In this document: one piece after another, positions 25,456 through 34,063 of the stretch
Numbering within the stretch: the first letter of the stretch is position 1
How the letters are laid out: each line of letters opens with the position of its first letter
Assembly (NCBI RefSeq): GCF_007830315.1
Contig: NZ_VLKJ01000004.1
Span: forward strand, 248,001-312,000
Direction of reading: 5' to 3'
Source: Novosphingobium taihuense
GTDB lineage: Bacteria > Pseudomonadota > Alphaproteobacteria > Sphingomonadales > Sphingomonadaceae
DNA: 64,000 bases
Position numbers and translations under genes: made by a program
The notes under the pieces: model-generated
What the model saw: only the letters and a program-made list of their open reading frames with translations
The model's database searches: none
Told to the model about the DNA's origin: nothing

Positions 25456-26208
25456 TCACCCGAACCAGTCCCCCTGCATGCCCATCCACAGCGCCATTCC
25501 GGCAATTGTTGCCGTCTCGCCGCGCAGGATTCGCGGGCCCAGCGAAAGCGCTACGGCTGCCGGATGCGCCCGTACCGCTGCCCGCTCCGCCTCGTCGAAC
25601 CCGCCTTCCGGTCCGATCAGCAAGGCCGCAGGCCCGGCGTGCAACGAAAACGCCACCGCCGCCGGCATACCCCCATTCTCGTCGGCAAAGAACAGTGTCC
25701 GCCCCTCGGGCCAATCGCGCAGCAGGTGATCGAGTTTCGCCCTATCGCTCAGTTCGGGCAGAGCGGTCCGCGCGCACTGCTCTGCAGCCTCGGTCATGAT
25801 CGTCAGCGCCCTTTCGGGATTGAGCTTGTCCGCCACGCAGCGCCGCGTCACCACGGGCACGACCCGCGCCGCGCCCAATTCCGTCGCCTTTTCCAGCACC
25901 AGATCAAAGTTCGGCTTCTTGAGCAGCGCGGCACAAAGCCAGAAATCCGGCACTTCCTCGCGCTCGCGCATCAGCCGCTCGCACTCGACCACAACCTCGC
26001 GCTTGCCCGCCTCGACCACCCGCGCCAGCCACTCGCCGGTCCGGTTGTCGCAAAGCACCACCGCATCGCCCGCGCCCACGCGCATCACCTTGGCCAGATA
26101 ATGCGCCTGGGGCCCGTCGATCGGCAGTCGCAAGCCCTCTCCCAATGTCGTATCGACGAAGAGCCGCGGTGCGGACTTGGGCGGCCAGGCAGGAGTCGCT
26201 GTCATCAT
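25456..26208 (-). CDS. rsmE: 16S rRNA (uracil-1498-N3)-methyltransferase
   Basis: SPOUT-class methyltransferase of 250 residues that methylates U1498 of 16S rRNA. The N-terminal PUA-like part includes AHYLAKVMRVGAGDAVVLCD. The C-terminal trefoil-knot motifs are LLIGPEGGFDEAE and LSLGPRILRGETA, which form the SAM pocket. Length is standard. Two Met codons (26208 and 26205) start the frame. It is divergent from ubiA and probably the first gene of an rsmE-gshA-ABM unit. Confidence 0.95.
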   Translation of the reverse strand: MMTATPAWPPKSAPRLFVDTTLGEGLRLPIDGPQAHYLAKVMRVGAGDAVVLCDNRTGEWLARVVEAGKREVVVECERLMREREEVPDFWLCAALLKKPNFDLVLEKATELGAARVVPVVTRRCVADKLNPERALTIMTEAAEQCARTALPELSDRAKLDHLLRDWPEGRTLFFADENGGMPAAVAFSLHAGPAALLIGPEGGFDEAERAAVRAHPAAVALSLGPRILRGETATIAGMALWMGMQGDWFG

Positions 26209-26251
26209 CCAGGCCTAGCGCGTCTGATATCTTTCGTTAAGAGTTTGTAAT

Positions 26252-27166
26252 GTGACTTCCACCAATTCAGAAACAATCGTCCCCGACAGCGAGCATAGGG
26301 GCCTCGTCGCCAGCCTGCCGCAGCCGTGGCGCAATCTCGCCCTGCTCGCCCGGTTTGACCGGCCGATCGGCTGGTGGCTGTTGTTCTGGCCTTGCGCGTG
26401 GGGGCTGTTCCTTGGTGGCGGCACTTCGCGTTGGGGCATTCTGGCGTGGATGCTGCTGGGCGCCATCGCCATGCGCGGGGCAGGGTGCGTCTATAACGAT
26501 ATCGTCGATGCCGATCTCGATGCCCGCGTCGCCCGCACCGCGGCGCGACCCATCGCCAGCGGCGCAACCTCAAAGCGCACCGCATGGATCTGGCTGCTGA
26601 CGCTCTGCGCCGTCGGCCTCGTCGTCCTGCTGCAACTGCGCTGGGAAGCGCAACTCGTGGCGTTGGGCAGCCTCGGCCTCGTCGCTGCCTATCCTTTCAT
26701 GAAGCGTCTGACCGGCTGGCCTCAGGCATGGCTCGGCCTCGTCTTCACATGGGGCGCTCCGGTCGGCTGGGTAGAGGCATGGGGCTTCGAACGTCTCGCC
26801 CCGCTCGCCGCGCTCTATGCCGGCTGCTGGGCGTGGTGCATGGCCTATGACACGATCTATGCGATGCAGGACCGCGAGGATGATGCGCTTGTCGGCATCG
26901 GCTCCTCTGCGCTGTCGTTCGGGCGGCATGTGCGCACAGGCGTGGGCGGGCTATATGCCTTGGCACTGGCCTGCTGGTCGGTCGCGATATGGCTCACCCG
27001 GTCCGATCCACTGGCCCTGCTCGCCCTGTTACCGGTCGCGCTCCATCTTCTCTGGCAGGTCGCTACACTGAAGGAAGACGGTGCTGATCCGCTGGTCAAG
27101 TTCCGCTCCAACCGCTTTGCCGGACTACTCATGGCAGCGGCCTGCTACGTCGTCGGCGCGGTCTGA
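26252..27166 (+). CDS. ubiA: 4-hydroxybenzoate polyprenyltransferase
   Basis: Integral-membrane enzyme that attaches the polyprenyl chain to 4-hydroxybenzoate in ubiquinone synthesis. The two Asp-rich, Mg-binding motifs of the UbiA family are both present: YNDIVDADLDARVARTAARP (81-100) and YDTIYAMQDREDD (199-211). About eight membrane helices are evident in 304 residues. The start is GTG at 26252, 43 bases from the divergent rsmE start. It converges on the arylamine acetyltransferase gene, with the 3' ends overlapping by 22 bases. Confidence 0.95.
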   Translation: MTSTNSETIVPDSEHRGLVASLPQPWRNLALLARFDRPIGWWLLFWPCAWGLFLGGGTSRWGILAWMLLGAIAMRGAGCVYNDIVDADLDARVARTAARPIASGATSKRTAWIWLLTLCAVGLVVLLQLRWEAQLVALGSLGLVAAYPFMKRLTGWPQAWLGLVFTWGAPVGWVEAWGFERLAPLAALYAGCWAWCMAYDTIYAMQDREDDALVGIGSSALSFGRHVRTGVGGLYALALACWSVAIWLTRSDPLALLALLPVALHLLWQVATLKEDGADPLVKFRSNRFAGLLMAAACYVVGAV

Positions 27167-27990
27167 GGCCCGAATAGCGCCTCGTGCCGCGCCTCGATTG
27201 CAGGCCAAAGTCCAGCCGCTTCGGGCACGTCGAGCAGGAACAGCTCAAGCAAGATCTCGACCAGTTCCTGCGCCGAGGCGATTTCTCGCCGGTCCTCACC
27301 GCTCGTCGTCACCACTGAAATCACCTTGCCGCGCAGCATGAGGTAGGAACTATCCGCGCGCCGTTGCGCCGTCAGGTTCTGGACGAAGACCGACGCCAGA
27401 TCAGTCGCCTGCCACTCACACAGCGCGGACAGTTGCGCCTCGTCGGCGGGTTCTGCCGCAAAGTCATAAGACATTTCCGAAGTTCCGAGCGACACGGACA
27501 CCCGCCACAAACCGTCATCGGTATGCCCGAGCGCCACCGGCAGCGGATCGTGCAGCCATTCGCCGGTCCGCAAGGGCAACGGCGCGCCGAGCCAGCTGCC
27601 GAACCCGGCATCGACCAGATGCGGTCCCTCGCAGTCCACCAGCAGGCACAAGTGCGATCCCATCGACTCGTCCCCGCGCACCTGCCGCATCACCCCGGCA
27701 CTCATTCGCGTCACGTCGCAGCCGATGGCCGCCAATGCCGCGCCAAGCACGCCGTTGTGCTCGTAACACCACCCACCGCGCCGCGCCTCGACCAGCTTGA
27801 CGAAGGCCGCAGCGGGATCGGTCGTCAGCGGGTGGCCCAGTTGCACATCAAGGTTCTCAAACGGAATCGCCTGCACATGCGCTCGCACGATGGTGTCCAG
27901 CGTGGCCAAGTCGGGACGGACCGGGCGATCCAGCCCGATCCGCGCCAGATAGGCGTCCAGTTGCGAGGGCGACAGCGCTTCAACCGGCAT
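27145..27990 (-). CDS. nat: Arylamine N-acetyltransferase
   Basis: Acetyl-CoA-dependent acetylation of aromatic amines, hydroxylamines and hydrazines. The catalytic triad is intact: Cys75 in RGGWCYEHN, His113 in GSHLCLLV and Asp128 in VDAGFG, with typical spacing. 281 residues is normal for bacterial NAT. The start at 27990 overlaps the end of the upstream glyoxalase-fold gene by 11 bases, so the pair is one transcript. That transcript begins at the SoxR-box promoter near 28400, suggesting induction by redox-active aromatic compounds. Confidence 0.93.
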   Translation of the reverse strand: MPVEALSPSQLDAYLARIGLDRPVRPDLATLDTIVRAHVQAIPFENLDVQLGHPLTTDPAAAFVKLVEARRGGWCYEHNGVLGAALAAIGCDVTRMSAGVMRQVRGDESMGSHLCLLVDCEGPHLVDAGFGSWLGAPLPLRTGEWLHDPLPVALGHTDDGLWRVSVSLGTSEMSYDFAAEPADEAQLSALCEWQATDLASVFVQNLTAQRRADSSYLMLRGKVISVVTTSGEDRREIASAQELVEILLELFLLDVPEAAGLWPAIEARHEALFGPQTAPTT

Positions 27991-28357
27991 AGCTGACCAC
28001 TTCGAACTCGATCCCGTCCCAGTCGTAGAAATAGAACCGGCGGCCCGGCTCGTAGTTGGCATGATTGAACGGTTCGAGGCCCGCTGCAATGACGATGCGC
28101 TCGGCTTCGTCCAGATCGTCGACTTCCACGCCGATGTGCTGCAGCGGCACGCCTTTCTCGAAGCGACCGGACGTGCCTTCCTTTGGCGCGTAGAACACAA
28201 GGTACTGGTCATCGGTCCCCAAATGGATCGAGAATCCGTCGTCGATCGCAGGTCCGCGCCAGCGTTCGTGCCAGCCGCAGAGCGTGGTGAAGAACGCAGC
28301 GGAACGTTCGGGATCGCTGACGCGGATGTTGACGTGTTCGAGGCGGGCAGTCGGCAT
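27980..28357 (-). CDS. VOC (glyoxalase-fold) family protein
   Basis: A 125-residue vicinal-oxygen-chelate protein of the glyoxalase/bleomycin-resistance/dioxygenase superfamily. Likely metal ligands are His8 (LEHVNIRV), the His in PLQHIGVEV and the Glu near the end (GIEFEVVSYAG). Members detoxify methylglyoxal or antibiotics, or cleave catechols; which applies here cannot be told. The Met at 28357 is preceded by GGAAGGAC. It is the first gene after the SoxR box and overlaps the arylamine N-acetyltransferase gene. Confidence 0.85.
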   Translation of the reverse strand: MPTARLEHVNIRVSDPERSAAFFTTLCGWHERWRGPAIDDGFSIHLGTDDQYLVFYAPKEGTSGRFEKGVPLQHIGVEVDDLDEAERIVIAAGLEPFNHANYEPGRRFYFYDWDGIEFEVVSYAG

Positions 28358-28399
28358 CGCAATGTCCTTCCAAGGCACTGATTTGATTCGATGCTTGTG

Positions 28400-28430
28400 A
28401 ATCTGCAACCTCAAGTAAACTTGAGGTCAA
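28400..28430 (-). promoter_or_regulatory. SoxR box in a 19-base-spaced promoter
   Basis: CCTCAAGTAAACTTGAGG at 28409-28426 differs from the E. coli soxS SoxR site by one base. On the leftward strand it lies between -35 TTGACC (28425-28430) and a weak -10 CAGATT (28400-28405), spaced 19 bases. That over-long spacing is the hallmark of MerR-family activation. It would drive the VOC and nat genes, and possibly soxR autoregulation. Confidence 0.85.
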
Positions 28431-28455
28431 GCGAAAACCGCGGAGTCGCAGAACC

Positions 28456-28902
28456 TTGGCCTTAAGTCGCAACGATCTGATCCCGATTGGCGTGCTCTCC
28501 CGCCGCACCGGCCTCGCGGTCAGCGCGATCCGCTATTACGAGGATCGTGGCCTCGTCACCTCGATCCGCACCGGCGGAAACCAGCGCCGATTCCTCCGAT
28601 CGGACATCCGCCGCCTGAGCTTCGTGCAGATCGCACAGAAGCTCGGGCTGGGTCTTGCAGATATCGCGCGCGAGCTTGCCGCCCTGCCGCAGGGCCGCAC
28701 GCCCAACGTGATGGACTGGCAGCGCATAAGCCGTTCCCTGCGAAAGGAAATCGACAGCCGCATCCAGCTCCTCACCCGCACCCGCAACAAACTCGACGAA
28801 TGCATCGGCTGCGGCTGCCTCAGCCTCGAACGCTGCGCCCTCTACAACAAGGACGACCGTGCGGCGGCGGGGGGAACAGGGCCGAGGTATGTGCTGGATT
28901 AG
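28456..28902 (+). CDS. soxR: Redox-sensitive transcriptional activator SoxR
   Basis: MerR-family activator of 148 residues carrying a [2Fe-2S] sensor. The DNA-binding N-terminus (IGVLSRRTGLAVSAIRYYEDRGLV) is followed by a dimerisation helix and the exact SoxR cluster motif Cys116-x2-Cys119-x-Cys121-x5-Cys127 (CIGCGCLSLERC). It starts with TTG at 28456. No soxS is nearby, as expected outside enteric bacteria, where SoxR acts directly on genes that handle redox-active compounds. The stop overlaps the convergent methyltransferase gene by four bases. Confidence 0.96.
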   Translation: MALSRNDLIPIGVLSRRTGLAVSAIRYYEDRGLVTSIRTGGNQRRFLRSDIRRLSFVQIAQKLGLGLADIARELAALPQGRTPNVMDWQRISRSLRKEIDSRIQLLTRTRNKLDECIGCGCLSLERCALYNKDDRAAAGGTGPRYVLD

Positions 28903-29678
28903 ATGGCTGCGTCGTTCATATCTGCGCTGCCCAATACCGGCTTCGCGCCGCAGGCGATGGTGGCGCAGCCAAAGAACGCTTTGCGGAACTCCGCGTTCAG
29001 CCCCTGCGCGCGAAGCATGTCGACAAACACGCGGGCGTCGCCGAAGTTGGTGCTGTAGGTTCCGATCATCGCGAAATCGTTCGCGCCGCGCAGCAGCAGT
29101 CGCTCGACCAACGGCAACACGACTTTCAAGTGAAACAGATAGAGGCCGCGCAGCCACCAGCCGCGCGGGTCGGATGCTTCAATAAACGCAAATCGCCCGC
29201 CCGGCTTCAAAACGCGCGCAGTAAGTTGCGCCAGCTTGCGTTGTTGTTCAGCGTTGAAGGTCTTGAGGCCGAATGTCGAAACCACGAAATCGGCGCTCGC
29301 GGCCGGGAGATTGCTTGCCAGCACATCGTCCTCGATGAAATCGATCCGATGCGCACGCATCGCGTGAAGGCGCTTCATGGCCAGCTGGTGCATCCCAGCT
29401 GATAGATCGACTGCCGTAATCTGAGAAATGTGCGGGTTGGCTTCAAGCAGGTGTGGCCAGACCTCGCCGGTTCCGGCCATCAGGTCATAGCCCACGCGCG
29501 CGCTTGCATCGATCCCGAGCGCTGCAACGCACTGCTTGCGCCAGCGTTCGGTGAAGCCAAGCGAACAGACGTAGCTGAAGGCGATGTATTTGCCCGAGCA
29601 CCGGTCGAAGACGCCTTTGACAAACGCCGGATCGTAGATGTCGCCGGTCGGTCCGGTCGGTCCGATCGGTCGGGTCAA
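28899..29678 (-). CDS. UbiE-like class I methyltransferase
   Basis: A 259-residue SAM-dependent methyltransferase resembling the UbiE/COQ5 quinone-methyltransferase group. The SAM loop is YDLMAGTGEVWPHL (about 64-77), the acidic residue lies in ITAVDLSAGMHQLA, and LKPGGRFAFIEAS is the post-motif strand. The apparent start is TTG at 29678, overlapping the smc stop (TTGA). The first codons sit in a short CGGTC-type repeat (29645-29674) encoding PIGPTGPTG, so a slightly later start is possible. Substrate unknown. Confidence 0.8.
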   Translation of the reverse strand: MTRPIGPTGPTGDIYDPAFVKGVFDRCSGKYIAFSYVCSLGFTERWRKQCVAALGIDASARVGYDLMAGTGEVWPHLLEANPHISQITAVDLSAGMHQLAMKRLHAMRAHRIDFIEDDVLASNLPAASADFVVSTFGLKTFNAEQQRKLAQLTARVLKPGGRFAFIEASDPRGWWLRGLYLFHLKVVLPLVERLLLRGANDFAMIGTYSTNFGDARVFVDMLRAQGLNAEFRKAFFGCATIACGAKPVLGSADMNDAAI

Positions 29679-32600
29679 CCCGCCGCCTCCAACAGCTCCA
29701 CCGCCCCACCAAGGTCCACGCTGACCAGGCGCGAGACGCCGCGTTCGACCATGGTCACGCCGAACAGGCGGTGCATGCGGCTCATGGTCACGGCGTTGTG
29801 GGTGACGATGAGGTAGCGGGTGCGGGTTTCGGCGACCATGGCGTCGAGAAGGTCGCAGAAGCGCTCGATATTTGCGTCATCGAGCGGCGCGTCGACTTCG
29901 TCGAGGACGCAGATCGGGGCGGGGTTGGTGAGGAAGAGGGCGAAGATCAGTGCGACGGCGGTCAGCGCCTGCTCGCCGCCCGAAAGAAGAGTCAACGATT
30001 GCAGGCGCTTGCCCGGCGGTTGTGCGAAGATTTCGAGGCCCGCCTCGAGTGGGTCGTCGGAATCCACCAGCGCCAGATGCGCCTCGCCACCGCCGAACAG
30101 ACGCCCGAACAGGCGACGGAAATGGCCATCGACGGCTTCGAACGCGGCGCGCAGTCGCTCACGACCCTCGCGGTTGAGGTTGCCGATGGAGCCTCTAAGT
30201 CTATGAACAGCCTCGGTTAATTCAGCCTGCTCGGCAACGCTTGTGCCCAGCCGTTCCTCGGCATCGGCCAGTTCATCGGCGGCGACAAGATTCACCGGCC
30301 CGATCCGCTCCCGCTCTGCCGAAAGACGGTCCATCGTGGCGGACTCTTCGGCAGCGGCGGCGACATCGGCAGACGAGAACTCGAAGCGCTCGGGAAGGAG
30401 GGGGGGAGGGCACTGGAATCGCTCGCCGGAAATGGCCGCCATTTCCTGTCGGCGGGCATCCTCGTTTTCGGCGCGGGCGGACGCTCCGGCGCGTCCCTCG
30501 CGGGCGGTTGCCAGGGTCTCGTTTGCCTCGGCCAGTGCGGCGTCTGCTTGCGAGAGTTGGCCTTCTGCCTCGGAGAGTTGCCGCTCTGCCTCGGAGAGTT
30601 GGAGAGTGAGGCGCGCGCGGATCGTCTCGCCCTGTTCGATCTCTGAAATCAGCCCTGCAGGCTTGGCGGCAGAGATCGCGCGCTCGGCTTCAAGCTCCTC
30701 GCGCCGCCCGGTCATCTCGGCCAGACGCTTGGCCGCGTCGCCTGCGCGGGCCTGCCAGGCGCGGATATCGCCCTTCAGTCCGGCCAATCGTTCCTTGCCC
30801 GCAGCAATCTGCTGTTCGAGCGCGGCAGAGGCAGCGGTAGACGATTGAAGCGTAGTGCGGGCGGCATCGTTACGCGCACGGGCCGCTTCAAGCGCGGCGC
30901 GTCCGGCAGCAGGATCGGGCAGGGTGCTGCGCTTGTCCTCGGCAGCGGTGACTTCAGCCTGTGCCGCAACGCGTTGTTCTGCAAGCTCTTCTTGAGCACG
31001 CGCGAGTTCTGCCTTGCGCTGTTCGAGCCGGGCGCGGGCAGCCTCGGCAGCATCGAGAGCACGTAGCGCAGTACGCTCGGCATCGGCGGCGGCGGAGAGG
31101 GTGCGTTCGACTTGCGAGAGTGCGGTCTGGACTTCGGCAAGTTGGCCACGGACCTGCTCCTGCGCGGCCTCGGCAGCGGCCACGGCGTCACGGCGTTCGG
31201 GCAGCAGGGCCTGTAGATCGGCCAGGCGGTTCTCCGCCTCGAGCGCCGCCGCTTCGGCCGCACCTTCGCCGCGCGCGACGAAACCGTCCCAGCGGCGCAA
31301 GTGTCCGGCCCTTGTCACCAGCCATTCACCGGGCGCGAGCGGCTGGCCTTCATCGGCATCGGCAAAGCGGACCAAAGCAAGGCGCGCGGTCAGTTCCGGT
31401 GGGCATTGCGGGACGTGGTGGGCGAGTGAGTCGGCGAGTGCAGTCGGTGACTCGGCCCCGGTCCAGAACCGCCCCTCGGCGCCTGCGGGTGCAGCACCGA
31501 CCGGGGCTGAGGCATCGCGGCCAAGCACTGCGGCGAGCGCGCGCTCGTATCCCGGCGCGGCGCGGGTTCCGGTGATGGCGGATTGGCCCAAGCCTTTGGC
31601 GGCGCGGGCCTTTTCGCGAGCGGCCTTGTCGCGGGCGAGCGCGTCGGCCTCTCGCTCGATCCCGGCGAGATCGGCGCGGGCCTGGGCAAGCGCATTGCTC
31701 GCGGCATCGCGGCGGGTGGAGAGGTCCTCGCGCTGGCGGGTCAGATCGGCGCGGCTTGCCTCGGCTGTGGCGATGGCGGCTGCGGCCTCGGCCCGCTTGG
31801 CTTCGGCAGCAGTGATCTGCTCGGCAGGGTCGGCCTCGCGGGCGAGCGCATCGGCTTGATGGGCGAGGCGGGCAGCATCGGAATCGAGGCGGGCAAGGCG
31901 CTGGCGGGCGGCGACGACGGCGGCTTCGGCCACGCGCCACTCCGCGTCGATCCCGGCCTGTTCGGCTACGCGCTGGGCAAGCGCGACTTCGGCGGCGCGG
32001 GCGGCGCGGTCGGCATCGTCCACGGCGGCGGCAAGGGTCGGGCGGCGCTCGCTGTCAGCGGCGAGCGCGGTTTCAGCAAGGCCAAGGTCGTGATCGAGCC
32101 GGGCCATGGCGGCTGCGGCGTCTTCGGTCAGCCGGTCGGCGCTGGCGCGGTCTTCCTCGATCCGCGTCAGCTGGCGGTCAATGTCCTTGACCCGCTGTTC
32201 GGCGGCTTCGAGCTGGGCGGTGAGCGAGGCCATGCGCTGGCCGTGGGCCGAAGCATCCTGACGGCGGTCGAACAGTTCGTCGCGCGCTTCGGCAAGCGTT
32301 GCGGCGGCCTTGTGCTGCGCCTTCTGCGCCTGCTGGGCGAGTTCGGTTGCAGTGCGGACCGCTTCGTCTGCGGCGACGGCCTGCTTGCGCGCTGCTTCGG
32401 CGGCGGCGGCGGCATCGCGCCAGCGGGCGAAGACGAGCCGCGCTTCGGCAAGGCGGATCTTCTCGCTGACCGCCTTGTAGCGCTCTGCCGCGCGGGCCTG
32501 CCGCCTGAGCGTGGCGATCTGGCTTTCGAGGCCGGAGAGCATGTCCTCGAGCCGTCCGAGATTGGCTTCTGTTGCACGCAGCTTCTGTTCGGCATCGCGT

Positions 32601-33115
32601 CGGCGGACGTGGAGGCCCGCTATTCCGGCGGCCTCTTCGAGCATCATGCGCCGTTCGGTGGGCTTTGCGGCGATGACTGCGGCGATCCGCCCCTGGCTGA
32701 CCAGCGCGGGGCTGTGTGCGCCGGTGGCGGCATCGGCAAAGACAAGCGCGACGTCCTTGGCACGGACGTCCTTGCCGTTGACGCGATAGGCGCTGCCAGC
32801 ACCCCGTTCGATCCGGCGGACGACTTCGAGTTCCGCGCCGTAAGGTCCGTCAGGATCGGTTTCGGCGGTGAGCAGGACTTCGGCGAAGGCGCGGGCAGGG
32901 CGGGTGGCGGTGCCCGCAAAGATCACGTCTTCCATGCCCCCGCCGCGCATCGACTTGGCCGAGCTTTCGCCCATGACCCAGCGGATAGCTTCGAGAAGGT
33001 TCGACTTGCCGCAGCCGTTGGGGCCGACGACACCGGTGAGGCCGGGTTCGATGCGCAGTTCGGCAGGCTCGACAAAGCTCTTGAAACCCGACAGCTTCAA
33101 GCGCTTGAATTGCAC
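29675..33115 (-). CDS. smc: Chromosome segregation protein SMC
   Basis: Large ABC-type ATPase (1146 residues) that folds and segregates the chromosome together with ScpA/ScpB. Walker A is GPNGCGKSN at about 31-39; two long Ala/Glu/Arg-rich coiled coils flank a hinge near residues 510-640. The C-terminal head has the signature LLSGGEQAL and Walker B CVLDEVDAPLDDAN. Length fits bacterial SMC (about 1150-1190). A 548-codon open frame on the opposite strand is a composition artefact. The stop overlaps the start of the UbiE-like gene. Confidence 0.97.
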   Translation of the reverse strand: MQFKRLKLSGFKSFVEPAELRIEPGLTGVVGPNGCGKSNLLEAIRWVMGESSAKSMRGGGMEDVIFAGTATRPARAFAEVLLTAETDPDGPYGAELEVVRRIERGAGSAYRVNGKDVRAKDVALVFADAATGAHSPALVSQGRIAAVIAAKPTERRMMLEEAAGIAGLHVRRRDAEQKLRATEANLGRLEDMLSGLESQIATLRRQARAAERYKAVSEKIRLAEARLVFARWRDAAAAAEAARKQAVAADEAVRTATELAQQAQKAQHKAAATLAEARDELFDRRQDASAHGQRMASLTAQLEAAEQRVKDIDRQLTRIEEDRASADRLTEDAAAAMARLDHDLGLAETALAADSERRPTLAAAVDDADRAARAAEVALAQRVAEQAGIDAEWRVAEAAVVAARQRLARLDSDAARLAHQADALAREADPAEQITAAEAKRAEAAAAIATAEASRADLTRQREDLSTRRDAASNALAQARADLAGIEREADALARDKAAREKARAAKGLGQSAITGTRAAPGYERALAAVLGRDASAPVGAAPAGAEGRFWTGAESPTALADSLAHHVPQCPPELTARLALVRFADADEGQPLAPGEWLVTRAGHLRRWDGFVARGEGAAEAAALEAENRLADLQALLPERRDAVAAAEAAQEQVRGQLAEVQTALSQVERTLSAAADAERTALRALDAAEAARARLEQRKAELARAQEELAEQRVAAQAEVTAAEDKRSTLPDPAAGRAALEAARARNDAARTTLQSSTAASAALEQQIAAGKERLAGLKGDIRAWQARAGDAAKRLAEMTGRREELEAERAISAAKPAGLISEIEQGETIRARLTLQLSEAERQLSEAEGQLSQADAALAEANETLATAREGRAGASARAENEDARRQEMAAISGERFQCPPPLLPERFEFSSADVAAAAEESATMDRLSAERERIGPVNLVAADELADAEERLGTSVAEQAELTEAVHRLRGSIGNLNREGRERLRAAFEAVDGHFRRLFGRLFGGGEAHLALVDSDDPLEAGLEIFAQPPGKRLQSLTLLSGGEQALTAVALIFALFLTNPAPICVLDEVDAPLDDANIERFCDLLDAMVAETRTRYLIVTHNAVTMSRMHRLFGVTMVERGVSRLVSVDLGGAVELLEAAG

Positions 33116-33155
33116 CGATCAGGCCCCCCGTCGAACCGCCTTGCCCCCGGCGGCC

Positions 33156-33905
33156 TTAGCGCGCGCCGGCCTTCTGCAGCATCGGCTCGAGTTCCTGCCA
33201 GCTGGCAACGCCGGTCTTGCTACCGTTGAGGAAGAAGGTGGGCGTACCGGTGATGTCGAACTCCTTGCTCCACTGCTCGTTGGTTGCGGCGAGCTTGGTG
33301 GCCTTGGCGCTGTCAGCCAGGCAGGTGGAACCCTGTGCTGCTGCGATGCCGCGCGAGGCGAAGAATTCGCTCATCCCGCCGAGCTGGGCGATGCCGGCAA
33401 AGCGCTTGTCGACAGGCAGGTTCTGGATCTGCTGGAAGGCGGCTTCATCCTTCTGCAGGTTGGTGAACATGTTGGGCTGCCAGGCCCAGAACTGTTCGGA
33501 GAGCGGGATGACAGCTTCAGGCGCGCCGCAAGTGGCAAGCAGCACAGCTGGCATGTCGAGCGCGTTCAGGAGGAACAGGCGCAGTTCGTAGGAAACGCGG
33601 CCCGAGGCGATGTATTCATCGCGCAGCTTGGGGAAGCCCTTTTCCGAGAACTCGGCGCAGTGCGAGCACGAAAGCGCGCCGAATTCGATCAGCTTGATCG
33701 GCGCGTTGGGGTTGCCCATCAGGTAGCCGCCCTCTGGCGTGGCCGAGAAGGTCTCGGTCCATGAGGTGCCCGCAGGTGCCGGAACCTTGGCGATGGGTTC
33801 GGAGCTTGCCACTTCGCCGGTGGCAGCAGCGTCCTTCTTGTCGCAGGCGGCGAGGCCGAGGGTCAGCGGCAGAGTGGCGAGGAGAAGGGCGCGGGCGAAG
33901 TTCAT
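33156..33905 (-). CDS. DsbA-family thioredoxin-fold lipoprotein
   Basis: A 249-residue exported thiol oxidoreductase or chaperone. A lipoprotein signal ends LGLAA-Cys21. The thioredoxin active site is Cys80-Ser-His-Cys83 in FGALSCSHC, and the cis-Pro loop is TGTPTFFLNG near the C-terminus. CSHC is a variant of the CPHC of DsbA. It is the second of two related genes in tandem; the other, with CPHC, lies 158 bases upstream. smc starts 40 bases downstream. Confidence 0.86.
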   Translation of the reverse strand: MNFARALLLATLPLTLGLAACDKKDAAATGEVASSEPIAKVPAPAGTSWTETFSATPEGGYLMGNPNAPIKLIEFGALSCSHCAEFSEKGFPKLRDEYIASGRVSYELRLFLLNALDMPAVLLATCGAPEAVIPLSEQFWAWQPNMFTNLQKDEAAFQQIQNLPVDKRFAGIAQLGGMSEFFASRGIAAAQGSTCLADSAKATKLAATNEQWSKEFDITGTPTFFLNGSKTGVASWQELEPMLQKAGAR

Positions 33906-34027
33906 CGTCTGGAGATTCCCGTGTTCATGCGGTTTGCGCGGACGCTAGCGGATTGTGGCGAGGGTTTGAAGGGCCGCGATGGCGGGGGTGTGGATGAGCA
34001 GTCTCTGGGCTCCATGCCTACCCCCGA

Positions 34028-34049
34028 CCCCTCCCGCTAGCGAGAGGGG
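34028..34049 (-). repeat. Imperfect palindrome after the DsbA-like gene
   Basis: A 22-base hairpin, CCCCTC-C-CGCT / AGCG-A-GAGGGG, centred on CTAG. The single C/A mismatch would be a G.U wobble in leftward RNA, the direction of the flanking DsbA-like genes. No T run follows, so it is probably a REP-like or RNA-processing element and not a terminator. Confidence 0.5.
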
Positions 34050-34063
34050 GGAAGAGCGGCGAA

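Noticed and set aside
31583..33229. A 548-codon open frame opposite smc
   Set aside because: Antisense to SMC coiled coil; Gly/Ala/Arg composition follows from the SMC codons.
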